Positions 34,991 through 45,888 of a stretch of DNA of 64,000 nt are shown in pieces (position 1 is the first letter of the stretch; every line of letters starts with the position of its first letter). A program made the translations under genes and the position numbers. Location: assembly GCF_026230105.1 (NCBI RefSeq), contig NC_079476.1:27518559-27582558 (forward strand), read 5' to 3'. This DNA comes from Diorhabda sublineata (taxonomy: Eukaryota; Arthropoda; Insecta; Coleoptera; Chrysomelidae). The notes beneath the pieces are model-generated. The model searched no databases. It was given only the letters and a program-made list of their open reading frames with translations, and was not told the origin of the DNA.

Positions 34991-35559
34991 ATATATGGAA
35001 GATAGAGAGATATTATTATATATGCCTTTATTGTCGGAAGAAGCTGCAATTTAATTATTATTGGTACAAAATGTGCAGGAGATTTCTGAATACATCAGGA
35101 TATGATTGTCGACGATGCTTCTTTCCTTTCTAAACAATTTGCATAATTATACATCACCAACATAAATTTTAAACTTCCTGACGAAAATTTATTTCATTAG
35201 ATATTGTTTCTTATATACTGTTACGAACGAAAGGCGACAGTGGAATTCTAAAATTCGCCGAAGGCGCGACACGTTTGAAATACCCGGAATTCGTTTGATA
35301 TTTGTTTTTATATAAGTTTTTTCATAGCAGTCCTAAACCTAACTTAACCTAACTGTTCCAAATCATTTACAAAAAACATTTATGTAAAATTTCTTAGAAC
35401 ACAATGGAATTAGTTACTAGTACAAGTTGGCAAATCTGCAATTTACAAAGTTATTAAAGAAATATGGTGAATCTCAAAAGCTCCAAAAAAATCGAAATAA
35501 TTTTAAATAGAAAATGATTTGAAAGAAAAACTTCGAAGGAAACGCATCTATTCATATTT

Positions 35560-36650
35560 AATAATAAGGATTACCCTGAACTAACTCGAAGCACACTATG
35601 TCAACTTTTGAAAGGTTTTTGCAGGAAAAAGCTTCCCAGAAAGTCTCTATTTTAATAGAAAGGAACGATATTGTAGCAAGGAAAAGAAATTACATAAGAA
35701 CTTTAAAAGAAATGAGAAACCAAAGAAAAAATATATTTTATGATGTTGCAACATGAATTAATAAGAAACATACACCAAATAACTTTTGCAAAATTAAACT
35801 GTTACAAGCAACAGGCTGTTAAAAGAAATAGGTTTTCGCTGGAAAAGACATTCCAGATAGTCTGTTTTATTTAGATGAAACATAGATCTACTAGGGACAT
35901 ACATCAAATAAATATTGGCAAAGTGAAGCTTACAAGTTGAAAACAGGTTTTTCAAATAATTTATCTACTAGTTTAAATCTAATTCATCTACTGGTTTAAA
36001 TCCACCAACAGGAAAGGAACGTAGACTGATGATAGTAAACATCGGTAGTTCAAACAGTTAAAGGTGGTTAATTGACTTTTGAATTTACTCATTTCGATGA
36101 CTACCATGAGCACATGAATGCTGATGTTTTTAAAGAATGGTTCGAACAATTGATACTGCAAGGATAATGCAAGTTTTCACTCGGGACTTTTAGAAAAATT
36201 GCTCATAACCAAGTGGTTAAAAAAAGAAAAAAAATTGGCTGAATTCAAAGAATATTAAGTAAAATCTCGGTCCTGTATTTTTTGTGTTTTCTTCATAAAG
36301 AGAAATTGAAAAATATCAAATTGATGAAATTGTAGAATATCGTGGAAAGATGGTGGTGAGATCTCCACCATATTATCGCGTACTAAACCCTATTAAATTG
36401 GTATAGGCACAGATAAGGAAGTTTCATGAAAAAATAATTCTTTTAAAATGAATGTTTTTGGAGGCTGTGGAAAATGTACTCAATCACACGATTAAGGAAG
36501 AAGAAAAAATGGAGGAGAGGACAATATTTCTGATGAAATTATCGAGCCACTTATTGTGAATATTGATTGTCTAAGTCACAATAATAAATTGATGAAATTG
36601 AAAAATATATTTGATGAAAAACGTAACAGTCCGATCGCCATTTTATTAGA
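35560..36650 (+). pseudogene. Tc1/mariner-superfamily transposase remnant with a repeated motif
   Basis: The + strand shows the first catalytic block twice: RKNIFYDVAT.INKKHTPNNF (35728-35785) and SLFYLDET.IY.GHTSNKYW (35860-35920). It continues with FTHFDDYHEHMNADVFKEWF (36080-36140) and, near the C-terminus, NHTIKEEEKMEERTIFLMKL (36480-36540). Stops are frequent. The doubled block suggests a local duplication or two nested copies. It is the same family as 28750-29700. Confidence 0.7.
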
Positions 36651-36759
36651 ATAAGTTTCACATATCAGTCATTATATTGATCATAGTTATCTTTTTTCTG
36701 CAATTTTTATAAACAATAACCAATTATTGGCTATTGCAAAAATTTATTTTCTGTTACAG

Positions 36760-36893
36760 CTTCTTCTCAAGTTGTTTTAACCGTGCAGCAAAGGTCGAGT
36801 GTGGCTAGAACCGTTGGATCACCTAGTACCCACAATCGACCAGTTACTACTCCAACATCTTCATCAAGAATAACTGGTCCTCAACCTGTTGAT
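36760..36893 (+). CDS. RhoGEF2: RhoGEF2-like, exon 4 (end of PDZ, Ser/Thr-rich linker)
   Basis: The exon follows tgttacag and ends at GAT before GTAAGT (36894), phase 1 in and phase 0 out. It encodes residues 117-161: SSSQVVLTVQQRS closes the PDZ domain (last beta strand), and a Ser/Thr/Pro-rich stretch (SPSTHNRPVTTPTSSSRITG) follows. No disruption. The 362-bp intron 4 that follows is by far the shortest of the gene and carries no transposon. Confidence 0.92.
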
Positions 36894-37255
36894 GTAAGTT
36901 TCATATTGTTATTAATTTGATTTGAATTTGACTCCTTCGAAAGACAGCTGCTCGGAGAATAGACGAAAAAAGGGAAGTCAAAAGAATGAATCTTGATTTT
37001 TTTTACACTTGTGTCAGTTTACATTATTAAAATAAATTACTTTACTATTTTTATAAAGTATAGTCGTCAAATTAATTATCGTTTGGGAACTTAATTGTTT
37101 TCTAATTATCCCAAACGACGCCTGATTGTCGTTCCAGTTGATAGATCTGATCATTAAATTCCAAAAAAATTCTATTCATTTATACTTAATAATTAAATTC
37201 ATTGTTATCTGCACGCCAATGTGCATAGTCAATATATCAGAGCTATTTGTTCTAG

Positions 37256-37450
37256 AACGAGAAACAGTATCAATTGCAGTTGGAAAAAGAACAATATTAT
37301 AGATTGATGATAGAAAAAGAACAGCATTACATAGACCTTCTTCGCAGCCAAATAGCCTCCTCTCCAGATGAAAAGAAATACCAGGAATTAGCGAAAACAG
37401 AAAGAAACCTTCATACGTTGCAAGCCATGTTACAAAGAAGTCAGAGTGAG
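37256..37450 (+). CDS. RhoGEF2: RhoGEF2-like, exon 5 (coiled-coil segment)
   Basis: The exon follows ttgttctag and codes for exactly 65 residues (162-226), phase 0 on both sides: NEKQYQLQLEKEQYYRLMIE, KEQHYIDLLRSQIASSPDEK, KYQELAKTERNLHTLQAMLQ, RSQSE. The heptad-like spacing of L, I, M and Y with many charged residues indicates a coiled coil, as found after the PDZ domain in this family. The right boundary is set by AG|GCAAGT at 37451, a GC-type donor that keeps the frame into exon 6; the nearest GT alternatives (37455) shift the phase and are poor matches. Confidence 0.88.
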
Positions 37451-37456
37451 GCAAGT
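37451..37456 (+). promoter_or_regulatory. RhoGEF2: GC-AG splice donor of RhoGEF2 intron 5
   Basis: GAG|GCAAGT fits the consensus of the rare GC donor, which usually has a strong match elsewhere. It joins in phase 0 to the acceptor cttgcag at 49787. All six other donors of the gene are GTGAGT, GTAAGT or GTAAGC. Confidence 0.7.
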
Positions 37457-38104
37457 GTATTTTATATTTGTGTCTTTTACAAAAGTGTTTAGTATTTTGA
37501 TTAAGGTGAATGAATCTAATTAGAACTGAGTCAATTTTTTCCCATTAACGATACCAATGTTTGTAGTAAGGCAAGAGATCTCTATCAAATCGTGTATTTT
37601 TTCAAATTCCAATTTTCACCGTATCCGCACCTACGAGTAACTTCGTTTTGTATTCTGTTTTGGGCAAAATTTATACAGTGCTCGAACACTATGCTTTGAA
37701 CGGTCGACAATATCAATTTTTTAACAAGCTTTTATTAATTTTACCTGTATGTTTGCAACCAAGATTGTTGCATCGATTTTGCTCTATTTAGAGTGATCAG
37801 ATTTAATTCAAATTTTGTACACTTGTCAAAGATTGACGACTATGCAATAATTTCGATATGATTATCTGGTTAGATTCGCTAGGTTTCATAAAAAAATGCG
37901 CTATTACTAGCGTTTTGTTCATCCGTCTGTGTGTAGCAGCGATATCTCCTCACAAGAAGTATATAGCAATCTCGGGTTTTTGCATTTAATTTCTGTATAA
38001 CTGTACATGTGTTGAATCGATAGAAAATTTGGGCATTACTAGGAAAAAATAATTAAATTAACCAAAATGTGATTTTCTAAACAGTAAAAATTTGACGTTG
38101 AAAC

Positions 38105-38337
38105 CTGTTGTGGTCTTTATCATAATATTACTTGACATGGCAAAATGATATTGATTAATAGATCACCTACAACATGAATATCAAAATAGAAATTTGTTTT
38201 AACCATAATAATTTTCCGCTTGTTATGTTTAAAAAATAAAAGAAAACTATTAATTTTATTTTGGTAGTTGCATTGATATTCATGTTGTAAATGATCTATT
38301 AATCAATATAATATTGCAACTTGATAAAAACCATCAA
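38105..38337. repeat. Snap-back inverted repeat 1
   Basis: The left arm around atattgattaatagatcacc (38149-38168) with tacaacatgaatatcaa pairs with ttgatattcatgttgtaaat and gatctattaatcaatataat (38273-38312). The flanks tggtctttatcat and ttgataaaaacca extend the pairing. The form suggests a palindromic MITE. Confidence 0.7.
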
Positions 38338-38354
38338 AAGACAGGTCAGAACGG

Positions 38355-38495
38355 TTTTTTCATGGAAACTACTTTTCATAAATTAAGATTTTTGTTAATA
38401 TTTACTGATTGCTAACTGTATTTACTAAATACTGTAAGTAATTAGTAAATATTATCAAAAATCTTAATTTAGAAAAGAAAGTTTCCATGAAAAAT
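38355..38495. repeat. Snap-back inverted repeat 2
   Basis: The left arm begins ttttttcatggaaacta and includes aaattaagatttttgttaat; the right arm includes attatcaaaaatcttaattt and ends agtttccatgaaaaat. The arms are about 65-70 bp with almost no loop (centre near 38425). It lies right next to inverted repeat 1 but has a different sequence. Confidence 0.8.
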
Positions 38496-38750
38496 AAAAT
38501 AGGAAATATATCCATGATTTCATTTATTTAATAATTTTGTCCTCATTTTTCCTTGACCATTCTTATAATAATTGAAATGAAAAATGACCTAAAATGACAC
38601 GAATTGAAGTCTATTGTATCACGTTGATCGATGTCTTATAACGTCGATTCATGTCAATTTATACCACTTGAGGTCAGATAGTTGGGTAAATGATGAAATG
38701 GAGAATAAACGAGGGAAAACGAACTTAGTGAGTAATTTTCGGTACGGACG

Positions 38751-38826
38751 ACCGGGAATGAGAATCGAACCTAAATCTACTGGTTACGCATCAGAAACCT
38801 TACCAGTTCAGTTATCCTTGAGACTC
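38751..38826 (-). repeat. tRNA-derived SINE head
   Basis: On the minus strand the order is tcaaggataactgaactgg (A-box-like), about 35 bases, then ggttcgattctcattcccgg (B box GGTTCGATTCT). This is the layout of an internal RNA polymerase III promoter in a tRNA-derived SINE. The SINE body should extend toward lower coordinates (about 38690-38750); its end is unclear. Not a working tRNA gene: the acceptor and anticodon stems do not pair well. Confidence 0.65.
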
Positions 38827-40724
38827 GTACCGAATTTATATTTCACCTACATAAGAGAATCCACCATGAAACAATATCGACATCTTACTATAGAGAGACA
38901 TTTCGAGCTTATTAAGAAAATGCGGGAAGAAAGGAATAATGGAAATGCAGGTCCCGCTCAGTGAATAAATTTCAGTAACCGAAAAAATCAAAAGAACAGT
39001 CCGCGGCAATCTAAGAAAACAGCTGATCTACTTCAAAATGAAGGCCGTGGGGTAAAAAATCGACTATATTGTATGAACCCGCGTTAGCTTTTCTAGATTT
39101 TTTTCGGTAGTTCAGTTTCTTAGATTTTTTATTTTTATTTTATTCTTAGATTTCTGGGAAATTAATTTCCACTCTTGCGCTCAAGTTTTCGAACATGATT
39201 GAGTACTTTTTAAGATTGCCCTAGTTGCAGCTGGAAGATACAAGAAAAATTTAGGTAGAATTAACCCATTTTCATTAGATAAAAGGGCTTTATTCAGAAT
39301 CCCGCTTCCATCAGTTTCCCATATACTCCCGCATAGTGGAACAAAAAAAACAACATGCCACATTTCCAGAAGAAAGTTTGGTACTCCTTTATATAGCAAT
39401 TTTTGAGAAGCCATTTCGTAATAAAACTGGGAGTAACAAGGTCTAAAATGTAACAAATAGCTTCACAAATCACACAGAAACTTACGATAAAAGCATTTGT
39501 TTACCCCACCACGGCCATCTTTACATGAGCATCATCTGATTTCGACAATTTTTTAGATTGCTCAATTAGTTACAGAGCGCCTTAAGTACTCTAAACGAGA
39601 ATTCCTAAAATATTTTCGAGTGAATCGAGTTGACCATAAAATCACTAAAAGATGTTAGATGATTGACATAAGAAATTTTAGAAAAACATTAAAATTTGAC
39701 GCTATAAACAAGGTCTAGATATCCCACTATGTGACCGCCAGGTCGGCGTTGTGGTCGGAGGATGGATAAATTGAATATACAACTTCAAAGGAATTATAAT
39801 AAATATGAAAAACACAGAATATTAGGTTGTATACTCTATGTCAAAATTTTATCCCTACCCACGTTCATCCCTAGATAGCAGCGCCGCGCCATAGCTATTT
39901 CAAACACTTGAAACCCGGATCACACGCCACTCTGAAGAAATTGTTCTAAGTTTCAAGAGCTGTATGTAAGAGCGTAGTTATAAACCATGAATTTCATAAT
40001 AATAGGCAATATTTCGACAATAAAGGCACTAAAGGCTACCATCAAGGAGTGTTCTATGGTTTCAGAAATAATACGCAAGTGACAAAGACAGAAAAATGAC
40101 GAAATAATTGTCTTCTGCCATGAGTTTCCTATTATAGTCAAGCCGATTCTCTTTCGAATATTCTCGTCGGCCCTTTAAACAAAGTGTATAACACCACAGA
40201 ATCTTCGATTTTAAAAGAAAAGGTCATGTTGCAAGATAAAGAGGAATAACTGTGTAACGAGGCTAGATAGATTGTTTTTATTTAGGCTATTATCCTCGAC
40301 TTGTAACTTCACCGTTGTCTCAAGTATTCTTAACTTCTAGAATATCCTAAAGTAAATGAAAGGGTTGACGTGATTGAAATATGAAATTCTAGAAAAACGT
40401 CAAAATTTTTATTGAAAATTTTAGGTTCATTTTGATGAATAATAATAGTATAATTATATTATTTTTCGGTTTCCGTATATTCTAATTTCATATCTGATTA
40501 TTTCATATAAATTGTTGCTAAAATTTTTTTCTCGGTTGTATGGGGCTTCGGCTAGCTTACAGTGACGACAAGTATGAATACTGAATACTCTTTAAGATTT
40601 CCGATGTTCAAAAGCACTGGTTTATCAATTTCGTGTTTCTTATAATTTCTTTGGAGTGTAGTTCTAAAAATATGAACCCTCCATTTGGCCGAAATATTTA
40701 CCAAAGCTTACCTTTGATTAGAGA

Positions 40725-41048
40725 AAATAAAACCTAAAGGGAATTTTGCCGAAAAAGCTTCATTTGCCCGCCAGTCCCCTTTAAAGTGCTATTAATTTGA
40801 GTTAAATATCTCTGAAAGTATTTATTTTAGTTTAGGTTAGGTTAGTGAATTTGACTCTTGCCGAGATATTTGGGTCATTGTCGCCAAAAGAATAAGTTCA
40901 TGTAAAAAATGTATTCAACTGTTTTTGTAAGCTACTTTTTTTCTAAAATCAATATTTTTTGAGATATTTAGTAAAATTTTTCTAACTTTGAAGGGGACCG
41001 GGGTGTTAAACGAAGCTCTGTAGGTAGAAATCCTTTTAGGGGTTTTTA
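40725..41048. mobile_element. MITE-like element with worn inverted repeats
   Basis: The left part aataaaacctaaagggaatt ... aaaaagcttcatttgcccgc, cagtcccctttaaag (40725-40785) is matched in reverse by ctttgaaggggaccggggtg, ttaaacgaagctctgtaggt ... ttttaggggtttttat (40986-41050). No ORF lies between. The limits are approximate. Confidence 0.55.
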
Positions 41049-43349
41049 TATATAAATTTCGACAAAATCGGAGAGCTTAACTTTTCGTATCAGTCTTTCT
41101 TCTGTTATCTTTCACTCATTATCTATATTTTGACTCAGATCTAATTAGACTCTTCCTTTGGATTATCAAATTTTGCAATTATTTGCAGTAGCGAACTGAA
41201 TGTCTGTGTGCTGATATTGATTGATTGCTTTTTATCGAGTAAAAAGGATAAGAATATCAAAGGAGATTGAGTAATATGTCAATAATGTATCTTCAAAATA
41301 ACACAATCTCTATATCCTATGTATATACTCGAATTGTATTTATTGTTGTTACCGGTGAATTTTAAAATATCACTCTGTATAATCATGGTAACCAATAAGT
41401 AAGAACAGACTATATATTTTCAATTAATTTTAAACATGATAGTTTATTTTGTCAAACAATGTAATTCGTTATTGATTATAGATAGTTATTTTTAAAACCA
41501 TAGATTTTTTCTATGAATCATTATTTTATTTATACATTTAACATAAAGTGTTTCATTTATTTACTGCGGCCTTATCTTAGTTGTTCAATTTAATTTTACG
41601 GTTTCTAATTAACTATGCAAACTGTATCATCAAATGGAACATGTTTATTTTTCGGGGAAATACTGAGTCAAGATTCTAAAATATCTCAATATAGCATGGC
41701 TTCTAAGAGATAAAAATCAGAATAATAATCCAGATTCACTACCATTCATTATTATTTTCAAAAAAAGTAGTTTGGGTTTCTCTAATTTTCTATGTGATTA
41801 CTGAAACTTGTGTTCACCAGCTACCATAATATTATTATATTGTTTAATATCAAACTTATAGTCACTGGTCTCAACAAAATCTACAATTTTTTGAAATACT
41901 TTATCAGAACTAATTGCTAATTGCTTTGCTTTTGAATCACCGGAACTATTAGTTTGCCGTATTGGAAACTACTCCTTAATCGGAATTAAAGTTCCTGGGG
42001 AAAAATATATTTTGCATTTAGCAGCATTTTGGATGATTTTTCCATTTTCCAGTCAGATTTATTGGATTATTAATCACCGTTTAAATCTCGAGTTTCCCTT
42101 GTCTTTTGCTTTAACTGCTTTACTACATAAAAATTAATAGTCAAATTCGTTGTTCCTTTTACCAATAACGAAAACAGTTTCCCTTGTCTCTTCAATTACT
42201 TTTCCATATAAAAATTCCCTTTCTAATTATTTTTGTTTAGAAAAATAAACAAATTAATGATTCATAGATATTATAGATAGAATTGATTGACTGAATTATG
42301 TTGTCAAAAAGTTGATATATTACTTAGATCTCAATTTTATGCACCATTAAGCAAAAAGAAAAGAGTTACAACAAGAATTACATTCCTACTAGAACTTATA
42401 CATAAACAAGTTTAATTATGCCGTATGGGCATAAATTTCCTACAGCAAACATTGGTCATGATTCATTGTCTGGGTCTCTAATTTCTGTAAGAAATGATTT
42501 ACAACATCATTAAATCTTCTTTTTTGGAGAATATGGTGTTTTCTGATTATCCTTCGGCAATGTACTCTTCCATACACCATAGTTGCTCCAGTTTCTACCA
42601 ACAGAGGTGCCGATGTTAACAATGACCAGTGAAATTTTCAGAATTACTCATATCCAAATATTTTCTATCCCTTGTCTCTAGGTTAAATCTTTTTTTGAGC
42701 AGCCATGTGACCACCAAAAAAATTAATCGTTTTCAAATTTGAAACTATTCATTTACTCTTTAACCATGATGTAAACTCATTTTTGGTGACTGATTTTATG
42801 TCTTCTTCTTATTTGAATTACATATTTACTCAATCTTATCTTCTTCGGTGTTTTTAACTGTCTTGTTTTTTCTTCCTCTTCTGTTTCAAAATCTTGTATA
42901 CGAGTACTTGTGTTAGCTGTTTTGAAAAGGAAAACAACTTCTTTTGTCATGTTTTCTTTCCTTTATTCAAATTACTATATTGATGGGAAAACTTGTTATG
43001 CAAATTCATAGAATTAATGTAAACATAGTAAAACATTAATTTGTGTTGAATGCAGAGAGAAAATTTTCTTTTTGCAGATGGGTACTGTGTATGAATTCTT
43101 ATCCTTTAGGAATGCTATTGTTAGTTGAACTAATGCGGTGGCAATAATTGTGATGGTGACTGTCTAATATGTGACTTGGGACAACCAATTTAAACGTTTA
43201 TTTTGAATAGAAACTTGTTTTTTTATCAATCATAAAAATTTGAATAAAAATCTGTTAATATATATAAGAAAGGTCATTATTATTTTATGAGTTGAAAGAC
43301 CAGCTTCTGTCAAAAACTTTGTTCTTGCAAATTAGGAAAACTTCAGAAA

Positions 43350-44844
43350 AACCCACCCACGAGTGAGTAGATAACTTGAAAATAATGACGTTACATAAAA
43401 AAACTTGTCTGAAACGACCCCTCGTTTCTGAGTAATAGGCCTTTAAAGTTGCAAAATCAGAATATATATTTAATTATATTTTCTAAATTTTACATTCGAA
43501 AATTATGAATTTTCAACAAATGATTACTTATGTTCATGCAGTGTGTTTGGTGGAATGAATAATTCTACACTACTATTTGAAGGCCAGGGGCGCCTCATGT
43601 ACAATGATTAATATTAATATATTTTACAGGGACAACCCGTACAATCTAAATATAGCAAAAATACATTTGTCGATAAATTTTTGAATAACAAGGTACTCTT
43701 TGTTTAACTTGATAAAATTTATGGCTTAGGAGATATGTAGATTTTTAGATCGTTGTACATGCCAAGGAAATGGTTCGTAATAAAGAGACATTCATAAAAT
43801 TATTATTTATTGGTAATATTTACAGAAGTTATTAAAACACAACCAAATATTTTTAATTGAACTTCATACTGTCGACCATTGGGAAAAATTTAGTTGGTTA
43901 GCCTACGACTTTCACATCAAAATAAAAAAAAAACTATAAAAAATGTCTAAACTGGGCACCTTGCACTTCTACACAATTCTGGAGTCTGCGGAGAATATTT
44001 CTTTGAAATTGGAAGAGCATTCCAAGATTGTGTCTTATAGTGTCACTCTGGAAATTTATTGTTTACCGGTTTTGTATACCAAGCTTCTAAGATATTCCCA
44101 AACAAATAAATCCATTGTATTAGATTGAGTGGAACGTGGTAGCAAAGTAAATGGACTTCCCCAACCAATCCACTTATTAGGAAAACTGTTTTAAGATGAT
44201 TTTTGAAACATTTAGGAACTGGGGAAGGAATCCATCGTGCATGAACCATATGTTTCTGCGAATGTTTAAAGGAATATCTCATAACATGGACAGGAAATCA
44301 TTTTGGACATACTTATCCAACAAATGTATCTAGAAACCAACTAGCGTAGGCCATTCTTGCTGGATAATCCTCTACTTCCATGGCATACATTGAATGTGAA
44401 GGTGGTATGAATAGTTCTTCAAGAAATTTTTTATTATGATTTAATAAGTATTTTCAATAAATAATTACATTTTATGATAATTTTCTTCAGTATGTCTTTT
44501 TATGACAAACGATTTCCTTGGCATGTACAACAATCTAAAAATCTACATAATATCTCCTAAACCAAAAATTTTATCGAGTTAAACAAAGAGTACCTTTTTA
44601 TTAAAAAATCGATTGACAAATTTAGTATTGCTATCTTTACAGGTTGCCCCTGTAAAAGTTATGGATTGTTAACCATTGTACATGAGGCGCCCCTGACCCT
44701 CAGATACTAGTGTAAAATTATAAATTCCGCAAAACACGCTACTTGGACTTACGTAATCATCCAGAAATTTTTTTACGTCATACCATTATTTTCAAGTCAT
44801 CTACTCACTCCTGAATTTTTTGCATTAAGACCCGGAACACCCTG
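43350..44844 (-). mobile_element. Decayed long-TIR mariner-type element
   Basis: Long inverted repeats face each other: the left has gagtgagtagataacttgaa (43362-43381), aggggcgcctcatgtacaat (43587-43606) and tgtacatgccaaggaaatgg; the right has the reverse complements, ending cccggaacaccctg (44831-44844) before TA. In between, the minus strand has a residue of a transposase of the same type as the intact element at 21453: FPNKWIGWGSPF and MDLFVWEYLRSLVYKT (44060-44200). The rest of the coding region is lost. The left arm carries about 95 extra bases relative to the right one. Confidence 0.65.
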
Positions 44845-45361
44845 TATACAGAGCTTTGCATTTAGATTATCGACAATGGAGTCCTGTCGGTTTAGACATA
44901 CAAGGGACTAAAAGTTGGTGTGAATATTTATGAAAACACAATTATAATTAAATGCGATCCTGCTCTTGAAAAAAAGGTTGCTCAAGGTCAAAGGTCTAAA
45001 AAAGAGTGTTCTATATTTTTCAACAAAAACGATTAGTTTTATAATAGAATTAAGTCAGAAAAAATTTGTAGACCATGTCATAATGTATAAAAAAAGCATC
45101 TTTTTCATACATTTACTTACTCTTCTGATATTTTTGGAATGTGATTTCTTCCCTAACCCTATTTCACAGTCCTGTTTAATTTAAAACTATTGAATGATAA
45201 AAAAACTAGTAATGGTAATAATGAATATGAATATGAATTTTTAAAAACTTTTCCTCGTATACATAATCGATTTAGGAAGAAGACAAGTTAATTACGCTCG
45301 TTTTTTTATTAAAAATTAAAATTTTTCCGGAAATACTATTTTCTGATTAAATTTCATTAAC

Positions 45362-45636
45362 AATGCTTTAAATAAAAGTTGTAGAGTATAAACTTTTTGG
45401 CCTAGCTCATTTCGACCACTTTTCTTATAAAACGCCCGTAGGACAGTTCAGAGTACTACAAAAATTGGAATTCAATGAAAAATATAGAAATTTGGCTTTT
45501 AAAGAATAGTTGAGAAACAAATTGATTTATTATTTCTATTTAAAATAAAAGGGTGAAATGATGAGTTTCAGGGGAAGTGGTCCAGATGAGGTAGGCCTAC
45601 AATTTTAAGCTTTACAACTTTTATTTGAAACTTTTT
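45362..45636. mobile_element. MITE-like inverted repeat
   Basis: The left arm aatgctttaaataaaagttg ... ttggcctagctcatttcgac (45362-45424) is matched in reverse by aagtggtccagatgaggtag, gcctac ... tacaacttttatttgaaac (45575-45632). No coding sequence lies between. Confidence 0.55.
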
Positions 45637-45821
45637 TGATGTCGTCAAAATATAAAGCAAAAATCGTATTTCGGAGAAGTTTCCACCTCCGTCCCAGAAA
45701 TTGAGAATTTTTTTTCTTTACCCTCAATTTTGTACGCATTTTTTCCATTTATTTCCATATATTTTCAGCCGTATCTCTCAAAAACCCGATTCCACAGTCT
45801 TTATGACGGTACTATTTTTCT

Positions 45822-45888
45822 GCGTGTTATCGAAACGCGCGTCAGACAGTGTAATTGTGTGTGTTGGTGTAAACAGTGTATTCAGTAC
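45822..45888 (+). repeat. Dispersed repeat, copy C
   Basis: It reads gttatcgaaacgcgcgtcag, acagtgtaattgtgtgtgtt, ggtgtaaacagtgtattcag, ta. This is the cleanest copy of the element seen at 5.6 and 8.0 kb. A short open frame covers it but is not conserved between copies. Confidence 0.7.

Larger units (their letters stand above)
37457..43349 (+). other. RhoGEF2: RhoGEF2 intron 5, left part
   Basis: The left half of a 12.3-kb intron. It holds two adjacent large hairpins (38105-38337, 38355-38495), a tRNA-derived SINE (38751-38826) and a MITE-like inverted repeat (40725-41048). The rest is AT-rich. Stretches 39170-39490 and 42440-42660 have protein-like frames on the minus strand that I could not assign. 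Confidence 0.5.

Noticed and set aside
37451..37492. Read-through extension of RhoGEF2 exon 5
   Set aside because: The frame continues only 13 codons into AT-rich sequence and no good in-phase GT donor follows; the GC donor at 37451 fits better.
38751..38826. Genuine tRNA gene on the minus strand
   Set aside because: A and B boxes are present, but the acceptor, D and anticodon stems do not form a consistent cloverleaf; a SINE head is more likely.
39181..39456. 91-codon minus-strand frame considered as a pogo-type transposase end
   Set aside because: Only a short stretch (LYLPAATRAILKSTQS) is suggestive; catalytic motifs are missing.
42440..42622. 60-codon minus-strand frame with basic and hydrophobic parts
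   Set aside because: Protein-like, but no known family recognised and no splice or transposon context.
43620..43700. Acceptor-like ttttacag followed by an open stretch, considered as a RhoGEF2 exon
   Set aside because: The sequence is part of the inverted repeat of the decayed mariner at 43350-44844 and recurs in reverse at 44640, so it is transposon DNA.
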